Source of the DNA: Phoma sp. XZ068
Lineage: Eukaryota; Ascomycota; Dothideomycetes; Pleosporales; Didymellaceae
Direction of reading: 5' to 3'
Assembly (NCBI GenBank): GCA_004835665.1
Contig: RBKR01000014.1
Coordinates: 434,001-498,000, forward strand
DNA length: 64,000 nt
Of the stretch, positions 23,526-33,705 are shown one piece after another. Both the position numbers and the translations under genes were made by a program. The stretch's first letter is position 1. Each line of letters begins with the position of its first letter. Under the pieces are notes generated by a model that had not been told where the DNA came from, ran no database searches, and was given only the letters and a program-made list of their open reading frames with translations.

Positions 23526-24477
23526 ATGACAGAGTACCTACAAATCTCCCTTGCAGAACTACCCGATTGCGCTCAGGCACACATGGACTTCCTTGACTCC
23601 ACATGGTTCAAAAATAAAGACGAAATACGTCAATTCCCAACGCCTGAACACGTACGAACTCTATGCAAGCCCCACCAGGTTGCTCGGCTGGTGAGATTTG
23701 AGGATCTAGGCCTCGTTGTCAAGTTCGGCTCAGAGATATCCACATTAGAAGCGATCAATCTTCGGGTTGTTCGGCAAGCCTTCCAGAATTCAGTCCCGGT
23801 ACCTGAAGTCTACGGATGGAGAACACTGAAGCGGGAAGGAAAGACCTGTGAAGTCTTCATCTACATGCAACTCGTCCAGGGGCATACACTTGAAAACCGG
23901 TGGACCGACCTGTCTCTGACTGAGAAAATGACGCTCTGCAGCGATTTACGTACCATAGTATCGCGTCTTCGCGGCCTTCGAGATAACGAACCGGAGCAAG
24001 TTATTGGTAAGCTTGCTAGCCGATCAGGCACCACATCGCTAAGCACAAATAGGTTCTTTATGTCACGACTCTGCACCAGATCGCTGCTTAGAGGGCTTGC
24101 CATTACTGAAGCCATTTCCTTCTCGGGTTGTCTTCCACAACTGGCTTTCCTGGCTATGGCGTCGGCATGCTCCCAACCCGGAGAGCATCGAAGATCCTTG
24201 GAGAGACTTGCTTCCAGATAACGGGTCTACTGTTCTTACACATGGCGATCTGTGCCCAGCTAACATCATCATCACAACTACAAGTCCTGCTAGAGTTGTT
24301 GCGATTGTGGACTGGGAGCAGGCGGGTTGGTACCCAGACTACTGGGAATATTGTAAAGCCATGTTCACAGCTCCATATGATGGAGAGTGGCGTGGGTGGA
24401 TCGACCAGTTCCTAGATCCACATGTGGCCCCTTTGGAGGCGTTTGATTTCTACACAGACACCCTTGGCATATTTTGA
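23526..24477 (+). CDS. aminoglycoside phosphotransferase-like kinase
   Basis: Exons 23526-24006 and 24053-24477 give 301 residues. The fold is the APH/choline-kinase type: the nucleotide-binding lobe has LVVKFGSEISTLEAINLRVV and PVPEVYGW. The catalytic loop is LTHGDLCPANIII, with the HGDxxxxN of the family, and the metal-binding DWEQAGWYPDYWEYCK follows. This large fungal family is rarely characterised. Real antibiotic resistance should not be assumed; small-molecule or hydroxyl phosphorylation is the general function. The intron acceptor at 24052 is one of two that keep the frame; the other would add three residues. Confidence 0.85.
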
Positions 24478-24914
24478 CCTTCAACCACTTCGAGCCAAGA
24501 TGATATTCTTAGTAGTGCATCCTATCATTGTGAAAATATGAATCATTTGATGTGTAGCAAGATGTTGAGCATACTACGAAAGGGTAGAATGACTATCGAA
24601 ATCCAAGGAGTCGGCTCAGAAGTGCACAGTTTTGTTCCTACGCTGCTCCTTGTCAAGAGAGGGGGAAAACCAGAAGCCGAGACAACTGTGGAAAACAAGA
24701 AAGTTGAGTAGCCAACGAAGATCCCGAAAACAAGTAATGAGCGCAATATTCGCACCGCTCAATGACCCCGAGCTCATGCCAGCTACACGCATTCAACTTT
24801 GTCCCAGCGCATGTAGGCCCTGCGCTCAGCACAAGTCCATCCGTTGGCCGCTGGCGTAGCTTACTGTTGACCTTTATGCGACCAGATTTGCTATTCGCCC
24901 TACTATGGCGTCAC
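24478..24914. other. convergent intergenic region
   Basis: The 3' flanks of the kinase gene and of the His/Cys protein gene meet here. Nothing else is seen. Confidence 0.5.
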
Positions 24915-25474
24915 TCATGTCTGCTGAATACGAGCAGCAGCAGGTCGCAAGCCAATTCCGAAGTTGGGTGCGTCTCGCTTTGATTGTACAATTGCTATGG
25001 CAGCTTCGTCAAGGTAGCCGACTTCGACAAGACGGCGGACATAATCCATAGTCCACTCCTGGCAACGGCGGTTCGTCGTCTACATCCGTCAGCAAACTCA
25101 CTTTCCGGAGGCCTATCTGCACTTACATCATTTACTGGCTCCAAGAAATTAGCGCTGGCCCTGGGCGGTTGAACCTGCGCTGCCACTAGCTCAAAGTTGC
25201 CTCGCGGGGTAGTATCGATACTGGCTTGGCCTTCGAAGTCGTGTACATACTCAGCGCGAACAGATCCAATCGGAACAAGCTCTATAGTGCGCCTGGTTAA
25301 GGTAGGGTTGTATGTACGCTTGAACTCCAGAAAGAATCCTGTCATCGGGGCACCGATTACGTGGATAACCGTGCCTTTGGTACCGCCTTCCTCGTATGGT
25401 ACCCATATCCCGAAATGGGCACGCTGGTCGGGCTGACCACGGTAAATGATAAGGAAGATCGTGCGTGTGGACAT
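24915..25474 (-). CDS. short His/Cys papain-like-fold protein
   Basis: Exon 1 is 25127-25474, the intron 25080-25126 (GTAAGT donor) and exon 2 24915-25079, giving 170 residues. Reading through the intron would give a wrong C-terminus. The protein starts MSTRTIFLIIYRGQPDQRAH and continues FGIWVP, with His20; later comes RRCQEWTMDYVRRLVEVGYL with Cys122. This His...Cys order is the same as in the gene at 3061-4483 (HWGIFVS...NCQMFSE). In both, the His starts a beta-strand and the Cys begins a helix, as in LRAT/NlpC-P60-type folds. No signal peptide is present. Function unknown; a thiol hydrolase or acyltransferase is a hypothesis. Confidence 0.75.
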
Positions 25475-26273
25475 GCTTGTTGGAGGAGGAGAACGATCTT
25501 CTTAAGTCTTGAGTAGACGTGACAAATGGACTGCAGTAACGATGCTGGAACAATGTTGGTGTTGTAGATCAGCACCGTAATTCTGATGATTAAACTATTT
25601 AAGAAGATCAAGCAAACGTGGTTGCCTAATGTAGCCTGACTTCACCTGCCCGCACCAGGCGGCTGTTGGTTCGTATCTTCACCTTCACTTCATAAGACAC
25701 AGGAAGACATGTGCCACCATGGTGAGCCGCACTTGAGGGCGGCTCGGTGTACGCATGGCCACTTAAAACCATAATTTCTTGTCATTTACGTGATTTGGAC
25801 CTGTATGCTAGCAGTGCCTCACGCAGCGATACACTGCATAATGTGGCGACTGCCGAAGCAACTAGCCTGAGTGACGGGGCAGCAGATATGAAACGGAAAA
25901 TCGCCTTGTAGTTGTCATTGTCCATGGTGACTATGTTGCGTGATGGATGCTATGGCAAGAAAATGACTGGGCTGCTAAAATGTGGCACAGCAGGTGTTTG
26001 AACCAAAGATTACCGCTGTATCTTGAAGCTACTCGCGCTCGTGGACTGCGCCATGATCCGACAGTATGGACCTCACATGCTACTACCTAGGTAGTATATA
26101 TTAGGTGGAATGATATGACGGGCAGTCGGTGCACAGTTTTGTGATGAAAACGTTAAACAAGCTTCATCTCGTTGTATTCTTCATAATCGTTATATCATTA
26201 CAATTTTTCCGCTGTCCATCAAGCGTTGCAGCCCATCCAGTCTTACTAGATCCAGTCCAGCGATGCTTGTGAC
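25475..26273. other. intergenic, 0.8 kb, with a perfect palindrome
   Basis: This lies upstream of the His/Cys gene and downstream of the KGG protein gene. It contains a 16-base perfect inverted repeat at 26081-26096. No gene is supported. Confidence 0.45.
26081..26096. repeat. 16-base perfect palindrome
   Basis: TACTACCTAGGTAGTA reads the same on both strands with no spacer. ACCTAGGT-type palindromes recur in ascomycete intergenic DNA. It may be a dimeric-factor site or have no function. Confidence 0.6.
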
Positions 26274-26731
26274 TTACTTTTGGTGAGTGTGCGAAGCATG
26301 GCCACCCTCCACGCCCAAGTCGTGAGCGAGCTGACTGCCAGCCTTGAAGGTACCGTCTGGGTTACGACCATTGTCATCATGCTCGTGAGCAGCATGGCCG
26401 CCCTTGACGCCAAGGTCATGAGCGAGCTGGCTTCCGGCCTTGAATGTGCCATCGGGGTTGCGCTGGAGTTGGTTAGTCCTTTGAAGGTTAGAGGTATACG
26501 GGCAGTACTGACACCGCTGTCTAGGTGGTGAGCAGCATGACCTCCCTGAGCGCCCAGCTCCTTTGCAAGCTCAGAACCCTTTGTGAAGGTTCCGTCAGGG
26601 TTGCGGTCAGGGTGCTCGGAATTGGTTAGATCGTGGTGAGCGCCGTGGGAGGCGTGACCGCCCTTGGCTGCGATCTCCTTCAGCTCATCCTTGGGAAGGT
26701 TGGCAAAGTTGGCTGGGTTGTTGGATGTCAT
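26274..26731 (-). CDS. con-10-like KGG stress-induced protein
   Basis: Exon 1 is 26513-26731, the intron 26463-26512 and exon 2 26274-26462, giving 135 residues. The start is the ATG at 26731 (MTSNNPANFANLP). The protein is made of repeats: AAKGGHASHGAHHDLTNSEH, then RNPDGTFTKGSELAKELGAQ with GGHAAHH, then two near-identical units RNPDGTFKAGSQLAHDLGV followed by [KE]GGHA[AS]H. KGG/Con-10 repeats are typical of conidiation-specific and stress-responsive fungal proteins, similar in behaviour to bacterial GsiB. The protein is small, very hydrophilic, His and Gly rich and probably disordered. Its gene is divergent from UNG. Conidiation control is from family knowledge only. Confidence 0.88.
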
Positions 26732-27354
26732 CTTGATTTTGTGGTCGAAGGTCAAATGTTCGGTTGATCAAAGTGTATGAGGGTTGTAGGTTCGATCACG
26801 GATATTGAAGTTAATTGTAAGACCGTCCTTAGGTTAGAGAGACACGTCCGTGTTATACCCCATGTTTACTGTCCTTCTCCGCAAACCTCTGACGTGATGC
26901 TGCCTAACAATAGCAAGCAAACGGTAGGCAAACAAGGGTCCAGATACACAAGCGACGCAGATCCTACCTAACTTCACCTCTGATTCGATGTGCCCGAACC
27001 TTTTGGACGAGGGACATTGCCATTCCAGACTCGCAGCCTGTTCACATCCCTGCCACTGAATCTCCACTTCAGCAGAAGGCCGTGACATCATTCCTTGGCA
27101 ACGCGTGCGCGTGGGAAACGCGCTCGCGTGGTCCCGTGCCATAGGGTTTAAGAGCAGCCAATCATAATCCCCGGTTAATCTCGACGTCACGTCGCGCGCG
27201 TTGCTCCCTGCGGTGCAACTCAGCTCCAGGCAACATTTTCCAAAGTATTGCTCAATTCTCCGTGTAATTAACACGGAGCTGGCCCAGTCCATCCGAATCA
27301 CTTTCCATCTCGACTACTTCCCCTGAATTGGTTCCCAAATCGACAATTGCCGGA
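26732..27354. promoter_or_regulatory. divergent promoter of the KGG protein and UNG
   Basis: About 620 bases separate the two starts. The right half is rich in CpG-type hexamers, including the MluI-type box described separately. No gene is seen. Confidence 0.5.
27101..27122. promoter_or_regulatory. MluI cell-cycle box cluster upstream of UNG
   Basis: A perfect ACGCGT at 27101-27106 is followed by a second ACGCG core at 27118-27122, about 250 bases before the UNG start. ACGCGT is the MBF (Swi6-Mbp1) site that drives G1/S expression of replication and repair genes in yeasts. The placement fits S-phase expression of UNG, but no binding data were used. Confidence 0.5.
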
Positions 27355-28571
27355 ATGAGTCTCAAACGTAAAGCTGCGGAAGCGGCGACTGACGCGACGA
27401 AGAAGGCTAAGTCGAACGGTAGTATCACCGCCTTCTTTGGTGCACCAAAACCGTCACCAAATGCCAAAGCCTCTTCCGCAGCTGCAGCGAAATTCGACAG
27501 AGACGCATGGGTCTCGAAGCTCACAGACGAGCAAAAGGAACTGCTGCAATTGGAGCTTGACACTCTGCATGAGAGCTGGCTGCCACATCTCAAAGACGTT
27601 CTTGTCAACCCACAGTTTCTGGAACTGAAGAGGTTTTTGAAGAAGGAGCTCAGTAGTGGCAAAACAGTATTTCCACCGATGAAGGATGTCTACTCTTGGT
27701 ATGTCTAGTCTTATGGGCGGAGTGTACATACCGCTTACATTGCTGGCCAGGTCACGACACACTCCGCTCAACACCGTCAAGGTTGTCATCACTGGGCAAG
27801 ACCCCTATCACGGCCCCAATCAGGCTCACGGCCTTTCCTTCTCCGTCCGCCCTCCTACACCCGCACCCCCATCTCTTCAAAATATTTACAAAGCGCTCAA
27901 GAAGGATTACCCTGACTATCAGCCACCACCAAAGAAGGGTGGTTTGTTGACACCATGGGCGGATCGAGGTGTCTTGATGCTGAACACATGCTTGACCGTG
28001 CGCCGAGGAGAGGCTAACTCACATCAAGGCAAGGGCTGGGAGCTGTTGACGCAGAAAGTCATCGATACCGTTGTGAAGGTGCGCAGCAATGGTGTTGTCT
28101 TCATGGCATGGGGCTCGCCGGCACAGAAGAGGACTGTCGGTATTCCGGTGGACAAGCACTTGATCTTGAAGAGTGTACATCCTAGCCCGCTGAGTGCAAT
28201 GAGGGGTTTCGTAAGTTCGCTGTCTCGAAAGTTCTTGCGTAAGCTAAGTGTGTTAGTTCGACTGCCACCACTTCACCAAAGCGAATCAGTGGCTAGTACA
28301 GCGGTACGGGAAGGATGGTGGTATTGACTGGGACTTGAACGTGGACCCGGAAGCTATCGTTGAGCCCAGCAAAACGGGCCAGCCGACACACCCGAAGGAC
28401 AATACCACATTAAAGGCTAACGCAAATACCAAGGAGAACGAGAAACCGCAGCAGGATGTCAAAGTAGTCCAGGCCCGGGATGCGGGTGATACCCTAAGCG
28501 GAAACTCTGCCGACCCTGAGGCAGACATTGACTCGGATGAAGAAGCAGCGTTGAGAGAGGCAGGGCTGTAG
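27355..28571 (+). CDS. UNG1: uracil-DNA glycosylase
   Basis: Exons 27355-27698, 27751-28210 and 28257-28571 give 372 residues. It excises uracil from DNA to start base excision repair. Family motifs are all present: GQDPYHGPNQAHGLSFSV with the catalytic Asp, LLTPWADRGVLMLNTCLTVR, and HPSPLSAMRGFFDCHHF with the active-site His and the Leu/Met insertion loop. The N-terminus carries a basic nuclear signal (LKRKAAEAATDATKKAKS) followed by GSITAFFGA, which resembles the IxxFF core of a PCNA-binding box. No mitochondrial presequence is visible in this form. The C-terminal 100 residues, K/E/D rich and ending SDEEAALREAGL, extend beyond the yeast enzyme and look disordered. Confidence 0.95.
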
Positions 28572-29341
28572 TGGGCTGACGTGCCATCAGCTATTTATAT
28601 GTCACAAGCAAGGCGCATGGAGTTTCTCAGGAAAGAGTCTATAGTATGTTAAGCGGGTTTAGCTGGAGTCAATCTGTCATGTCATAGGCAAAAGACATCC
28701 CTTGTTGTTGGAGGAGCAGTGACTCGACATCACGCTCCGCCGACGACCAGCCTTTTGTCACATTAATAGGGGATTGAACAGATTTGGCAAACCACTTGGT
28801 AAAATCTTGCTACGCACAGTCTCTTGCTCCCAAACCTATGAAGTGCCATTTTGCCTATGCTTGTCTGCACTCTGCACTTTCGCGATGATGTTAATGGTAT
28901 GAGCACATGAATACCCGAAGAATGGGTTGTTCTGCAATGTCATAAGCATCGCCTCTTTCCGCGACAGAGTCAAAGTGTCCGAAAAGGAGAACAAGGTAGA
29001 AATTAGAAGTCCTTGATGTTGGCTGGAGCCCTGGCATGCTAGCAGACGGGCCTTCACGACAAAGCCAATTTCTGCCTATATCCAAGAAGAGACTAGAAAG
29101 GTGTGGACATCACTAAACGATGTCACAGACCTGATACTTAGCGTCACAGTTGTAAGTCAATGAAAGGGCTGCTTGACATTTGTACAAGGAAGTTATAAAG
29201 ACAAGGTCGCAGATTATTTGATAGACCGCCTTGTTGATAATTTTTGACAACACCCACTGACACTCTACCTTGTCACCCGTGCAGTGTCGACCATCTGCGA
29301 CGAGCACTGATCCACTGCGACCAGTCTCCAAAGCATACACC
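28572..29341. other. intergenic, 0.8 kb
   Basis: Downstream of UNG and upstream of the BTB gene. No gene, RNA or repeat is supported. Confidence 0.45.
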
Positions 29342-30033
29342 ATGAAGTATGAGTTACAATGCCATTCGAATATCTGCTGACAAATTCTAGCCTCAATAAG
29401 CTCGTGACTGTCAAGATTCATAATGACGGCTCAACAACAGACTTCATCGTACCTGCCACTCTGATCTCCTCGCGCTCAGAATTTTGTAAGACTGCACTTA
29501 AACCGCGCTGGCAACAAGACGAAACTCAAACCATCAATCTCTACGATCAAGATCAAGAGGCGTTCGCGTTGTATCTACAGGTTTTGTACGGTGAGCCCCT
29601 TTATTTGGAGCATATAAGTTCGGATACAAGCACCGACTACGTAACACTCTGTGAAATCTATGTCTTGGCCGAATTCCTCCAAGATACACTTACAAAAGAG
29701 TTGCTTATGAAATACCTTTGGAAAGCGCTCCTTGAAGGTGACTACACTAAACGAGCAATTAAGACCGTTCCGTGCGCAGACGCGTTGCATGTTCTCTACA
29801 GTGGCACAACCGATGGCTGTGTGGCGCGGAGACTCATTATTGATGTCTTCGCGCATGCGAATCTCAGCCAGGCTCTTCGTGAAGAAGAGGGGTGGCCAGG
29901 AGAGTTCATGCGCGAGCTGGCGTTGGCTCTGTACAAGCAAATTAATTTCAAAGGGGGCAAATGGTCGAATACTGATACTCTGTTATCTCGACTGAATAAG
30001 TATGATTACTTCGAGGTAGCGGAAGATAAGTAG
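29342..30033 (+). CDS. BTB/POZ domain protein
   Basis: Two N-termini are possible. The first ATG at 29342 (CACCATGA context) splices after five bases, with intron 29347-29390 ending AATTCTAG, giving MNLNKLVTVKIHNDGS. An unspliced frame starts at the ATG at 29359. I prefer the spliced form; it gives about 215 residues. The BTB fold is seen in VTVKIHNDGSTTDFIVPATL then ISSRSEFCKTAL, followed by EDxQ-type acidic turn and FALYLQVLYGEPL. A BACK-like helical part follows (CEIYVLAEFLQDTLTKELLM). Fungal BTB proteins of this length are very common and usually uncharacterised; a Cullin-3 adaptor role is only one option. Confidence 0.8.
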
Positions 30034-30238
30034 CAACATTGATGATAACTAGCACAAGCCACATCGAGAGTGCGATCTGCGTATGGCACAGGCGAGTGTG
30101 GAGCCAAGTGGCGACCTCGACACTATGTATCCCACCCATCGGATCAGACGCTGTTCGAAATAAGAGAGGACCTAGTCGTGGGTCGAATACATCTACAGAG
30201 AATCCGAAGGTCATAGATGTACTTCTGTAGTTTGAGAC

Positions 30239-31168
30239 CTACCCGTCTGCTTCTTCTCCCTCCTTCTCATCCTCGTCATCGTCATCCTTCTCATCCTCCT
30301 CGTCATCGCCCTCCTCTGCTTCTTCTTCATCATCATCTTCTTCCAAAAAACTGTCCATGAAGCTCTCCTTAGAGACAAACACTTCAGCCTCAAATCCCTG
30401 CCCTCGCTTCCGTGTTACAAGGCCAATCCTCCCGTCTTCGAACAGCACTGAGAACACGCTAGCCTCCCTGTACACCTCATCATCCCACACGTCCAAGCAC
30501 AGCCACTTGAATCCAGGCAAGTGGTTTCGTATATACGCAGCAAGCTCTGCATACGCACCCTGAATATCAGTGATTGAGCAATCTTCCTCGTAAGGCTGCA
30601 CCAGCAGACTAAGGATCTCGACATTAGACCGTGCCTGCGGGCTCAACTGCTTAAGCCATTGTAGCGTAGCGTACGCTTGGTATCTGCCTCTTGGACATGG
30701 TCCGGTGAGAAAGAAGAAGTCCCTATCGCGGTATAGGAAGGGAAGTGCCTCCTTATAGATTTGCTTCGAGACTCGTAGAAGTGCTAATGAGGGGCGTAAT
30801 TCAAGTTCTTCTGCCGAGGCAGGGCGAAGGATGTTGAACTGGCCATGTACCGCCTGCAGTATCCATATTCCTTCCTTCGGACGTAAAAAGTGGACTTCTG
30901 GGCCAAGGCACTTGTAACGTGTGTATATATGCGACTCGCGCTGACTTTCTTCGTGGTGCACGTCTGCGCGAAGGCATGTGCAGGGGTCGATCTGTGGAAC
31001 ACCGGCAAATGTTGTGTTGCTTGGATTATCGAGATATGGCCAGGTAAGTGTGTAGTTGATAGTTGTTACGTCCTCTTCTAGATCTGGTAAGAGGGCGTAG
31101 GCGTAGATTTTCTCGCGTATCAAGCTTGGGAGATTGAGAAAGCGAGAGGCTGAGGCTTTCGCTGACAT
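30239..31168 (-). CDS. F-box-like fungal protein with long acidic tail
   Basis: A single exon of 309 residues from the ATG at 31168. It begins MSAKASASRFLNLPSLIREK with IYAYALLPDLEED, a form of the F-box-like motif (LPxxIRxxIYxxLL) in a large fungal family that often has SLALLRVSKQIYKEALPFLY in the middle, which is present here. The last 35 residues are almost only D and E with a few K (EEDDDEEEAEEGDDEEDEKD and on). The encoding DNA is a TCC/TCT-rich stretch. The tail may bind basic partners or may come from trinucleotide slippage. Function unknown. Confidence 0.8.
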   Translation of the reverse strand: MSAKASASRFLNLPSLIREKIYAYALLPDLEEDVTTINYTLTWPYLDNPSNTTFAGVPQIDPCTCLRADVHHEESQRESHIYTRYKCLGPEVHFLRPKEGIWILQAVHGQFNILRPASAEELELRPSLALLRVSKQIYKEALPFLYRDRDFFFLTGPCPRGRYQAYATLQWLKQLSPQARSNVEILSLLVQPYEEDCSITDIQGAYAELAAYIRNHLPGFKWLCLDVWDDEVYREASVFSVLFEDGRIGLVTRKRGQGFEAEVFVSKESFMDSFLEEDDDEEEAEEGDDEEDEKDDDDEDEKEGEEADG

Positions 31169-32290
31169 GTAGATGAAGTGACAAGGCGACAGGCGAACAA
31201 TGAAGAACAAGTGAGCAAGGAGCAGGGCTCAATGAAGTGCCAGTGGTTCCTTGTGTCATAAAGAGGGCTGGCGAGCAGGGCAACTTCACCGGCGCAGCCC
31301 CCAGAATAGCGCAACACGCAGACCGCCTCTGACAATGTAGGGACAGCAACAGGCGTACAAGCACATATGGTCGACCCGAACAGGTAATGTGGTCGCCTGG
31401 TTGCCAAATATAGCAAGTCGTGTTGAAAGCTGGAATGTGAGACCATGTCGCGCTGGCGCTGACGAGGATGCTTGGCCAGCCTCACACTCAAGGCCACAAA
31501 CAAGTCCCACGCAGATGGCAAGCGCGCAATGCATATGCAACACGACGAGAGATCCCCTATCGAAGAGCGCGCGTTCCCAACGTATGCGTCTTACTCCAAA
31601 ACATGACAGATCACGGGGACAAAGATATGTACCGTCCAATTTATTTACCTTCGCTCCACCAGGTTAAAGAACCACGAAGAGAAGGGGGTAAGCAGACGCA
31701 ATATGCTCTAACCTCCGTTTTCCCCTCCATCATCCTCATTTGAACGAAGAGCAGAGTGAATACGAAGGTCTTCAGTTTATGTAAAGAAGGAAAAAAGTTC
31801 CAAGAGCCGCGCTCGAGTTGGCAAAATCGAGATTTGCGATGACTAAACAGGGCTAGTCTGAGTGTGGTTAGTTGCTCGTCGCCTTGGGCAGCGAATTGCG
31901 GATGGCGCATTTGCGAGGCGACGATGGTGGGGCTCACTTGGTGGGGTGGGACTTTTGTGTTCAGTATTGAGTGACTCTTGCGATACGAAGTGTAAGCCGC
32001 GTTGTTTGATTCGGCAAAGCGTAGGTACTACTCTGGTTCTTTGGGATTAAGTACAGAAAATTGACGTTCCGTTCCTTGAAGTTTTCCTCGTCTACAAGCT
32101 CCTTCGACTACCAAAACCCAACCAAGACACACCACTCCTTCACATACAACGACTTGCAACACCAAGTCAGGCACACGACACACGATCGCCAGTGCATCTA
32201 CAATATTAACGCACTCCCGAACGAGCATACGAGCACGAGCAGAGACGCTACCCTACGTCACCTTCTACCTACTCGCACAAACACAACATT
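31169..32290. other. divergent intergenic region, 1.1 kb
   Basis: This lies between the starts of the F-box-like gene (leftwards) and the PP28 gene (rightwards). The part nearest 32290 has a pyrimidine- and CA-rich leader typical of highly expressed fungal genes. No gene is supported. Confidence 0.45.
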
Positions 32291-33104
32291 ATGTCTTCCC
32301 GTGGTGGTGGCGGTCGCGGTCGCGGCGGTAAGTTCAACAAGGTCAAGCGCGGAGGAGGTCACAAGTTTTCAAGGGACCTGCAGCCGCTGAACGCAGATGG
32401 CGAGGTCGCAGGCATGTGGGGCGTAAGTACATCCAACGCAACCTAATGAGCACCAGCAACTAACAGCCTTACAGGAGCCGCCTGAGAAGGTGGAGGAAGA
32501 GTCTAGCGAAGAAGAGTCCTCTGAGGAGGAATCCAGCGAGGACGAGGACGGCAAGCCACAGCAGGAGGAGTTGACCCGTGAGCAACGCCGCGACGCCGCC
32601 AAAGCCCGCAAGCAAGCCGCGATAGCGAAGAAATCTGGAAAGATCCCAGAAGTCGGCGATCTGCCCACATCAGACGAAGAGAGCGACGATGACATGCCCG
32701 CAAACCCCAACCACACCGCCAAAGCCCGCCAGCAGGCCGCGAAGGCCCCTGTCGACCCAGATGCGGCCCCAGCACCAGCCGCCGCCGCCGCTAAGGGCAA
32801 GGCCAAGCAGGATACCACCCAACTGTCCCGTCGTGAGCGCGAGGCACTTGAGAAGCAACAGGCGAAAGAACGTTACGATAAGCTACACGCAGAGGGCAAG
32901 ACTGAGCAAGCGCGTGCCGATCTCGAGCGTCTTAAGCTCGTCAAGGAGCGTCGTGAAGCTGAAGCTGCGCGCAAGAAGGCTGAGGCCGAGGAGCGTGCGG
33001 AGCTCGAGAAGGAGAAGGCTGAGCTTATGGCGCGCGAAGCCCGCAGGAGAGAGCAGGCTATGGGCAAGGCCAACCGCCTGGCCAAGGGTGGAAAGAAGAA
33101 GTGA
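32291..33104 (+). CDS. PP28/PDAP1 (casein kinase substrate) family protein
   Basis: Exons 32291-32422 and 32475-33104 give 253 residues. The N-terminus is MSSRGGGGRGRGGKFNKVKR, a Gly/Arg stretch, then FSRDLQPLNADGEVAGMWG. An acidic serine block with casein kinase II-type sites follows (EESSEEESSEEESSEDED). The C-terminal half is the PP28 domain: LSRREREALEKQQAKERYDK then LHAEGKTEQARADLERLKLV, ending in a highly charged helix (KERREAEAARKKAEAEERAE). In animals the homologue binds PDGF and associates with mRNA-binding proteins; in fungi the role is not settled. Highly charged, disordered and coiled-coil character is plain. Confidence 0.87.
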
Positions 33105-33705
33105 ACTCTTATTGAGGTTTTCGCAAATTCAAGCACTCGTGCGCTTACCACAGCTGTTACGCGTGTGCATAGATCGACAGTGGTGTTTTGCATAGCCTGC
33201 GGATGGATTAGTTCGTTGCTTTTGCAGTTGTTGCAGATGCTAGTGGCAGCCCATAACCAAATGGTAGATGTGGACAAGATGTGTTTTGGCCAGGGCTTTG
33301 CCAGCTCCAAGCTTACAGTCTTTAGGGCAAGTACATCGACAGAATCAATTACTTTCGTGGCTTGCCAGTTCAAAGCCTTGAATACTCGTATTGCATCTTG
33401 CGCCGCCCTCTTGTTATGCGCCGTGCTATGCACGTTTTGCAGCATGACTATGTATTACACAACCTGAATGGCCGAATTCACATGCTCTGGAAACTTCGAA
33501 GGCCGTGATCTCCTCGTATAATGAAACCGGAAGCCTTGAGCGCCCTTCAATGTGGCAGCCCCACCAGTGGCGCACCGCCCCAGATCTCCAACTTCAGAGC
33601 ATCATCATCAACGACTCCAGCACATAAACACCACTATGTCTTCATTGATGCTCGCGACCACGCTTCGGTCGCTACAATCAACGATCACACAACATACTAA
33701 AGATC
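33105..33705. other. intergenic, 0.6 kb
   Basis: Downstream of PP28 and upstream of the HNH-like gene on the same strand. Nothing else is supported. Confidence 0.5.

Noticed and set aside
23505..24477. Antibiotic-resistance gene
   Set aside because: The APH-like fold is a very large fungal kinase family; there is no evidence of a drug substrate or horizontal transfer.
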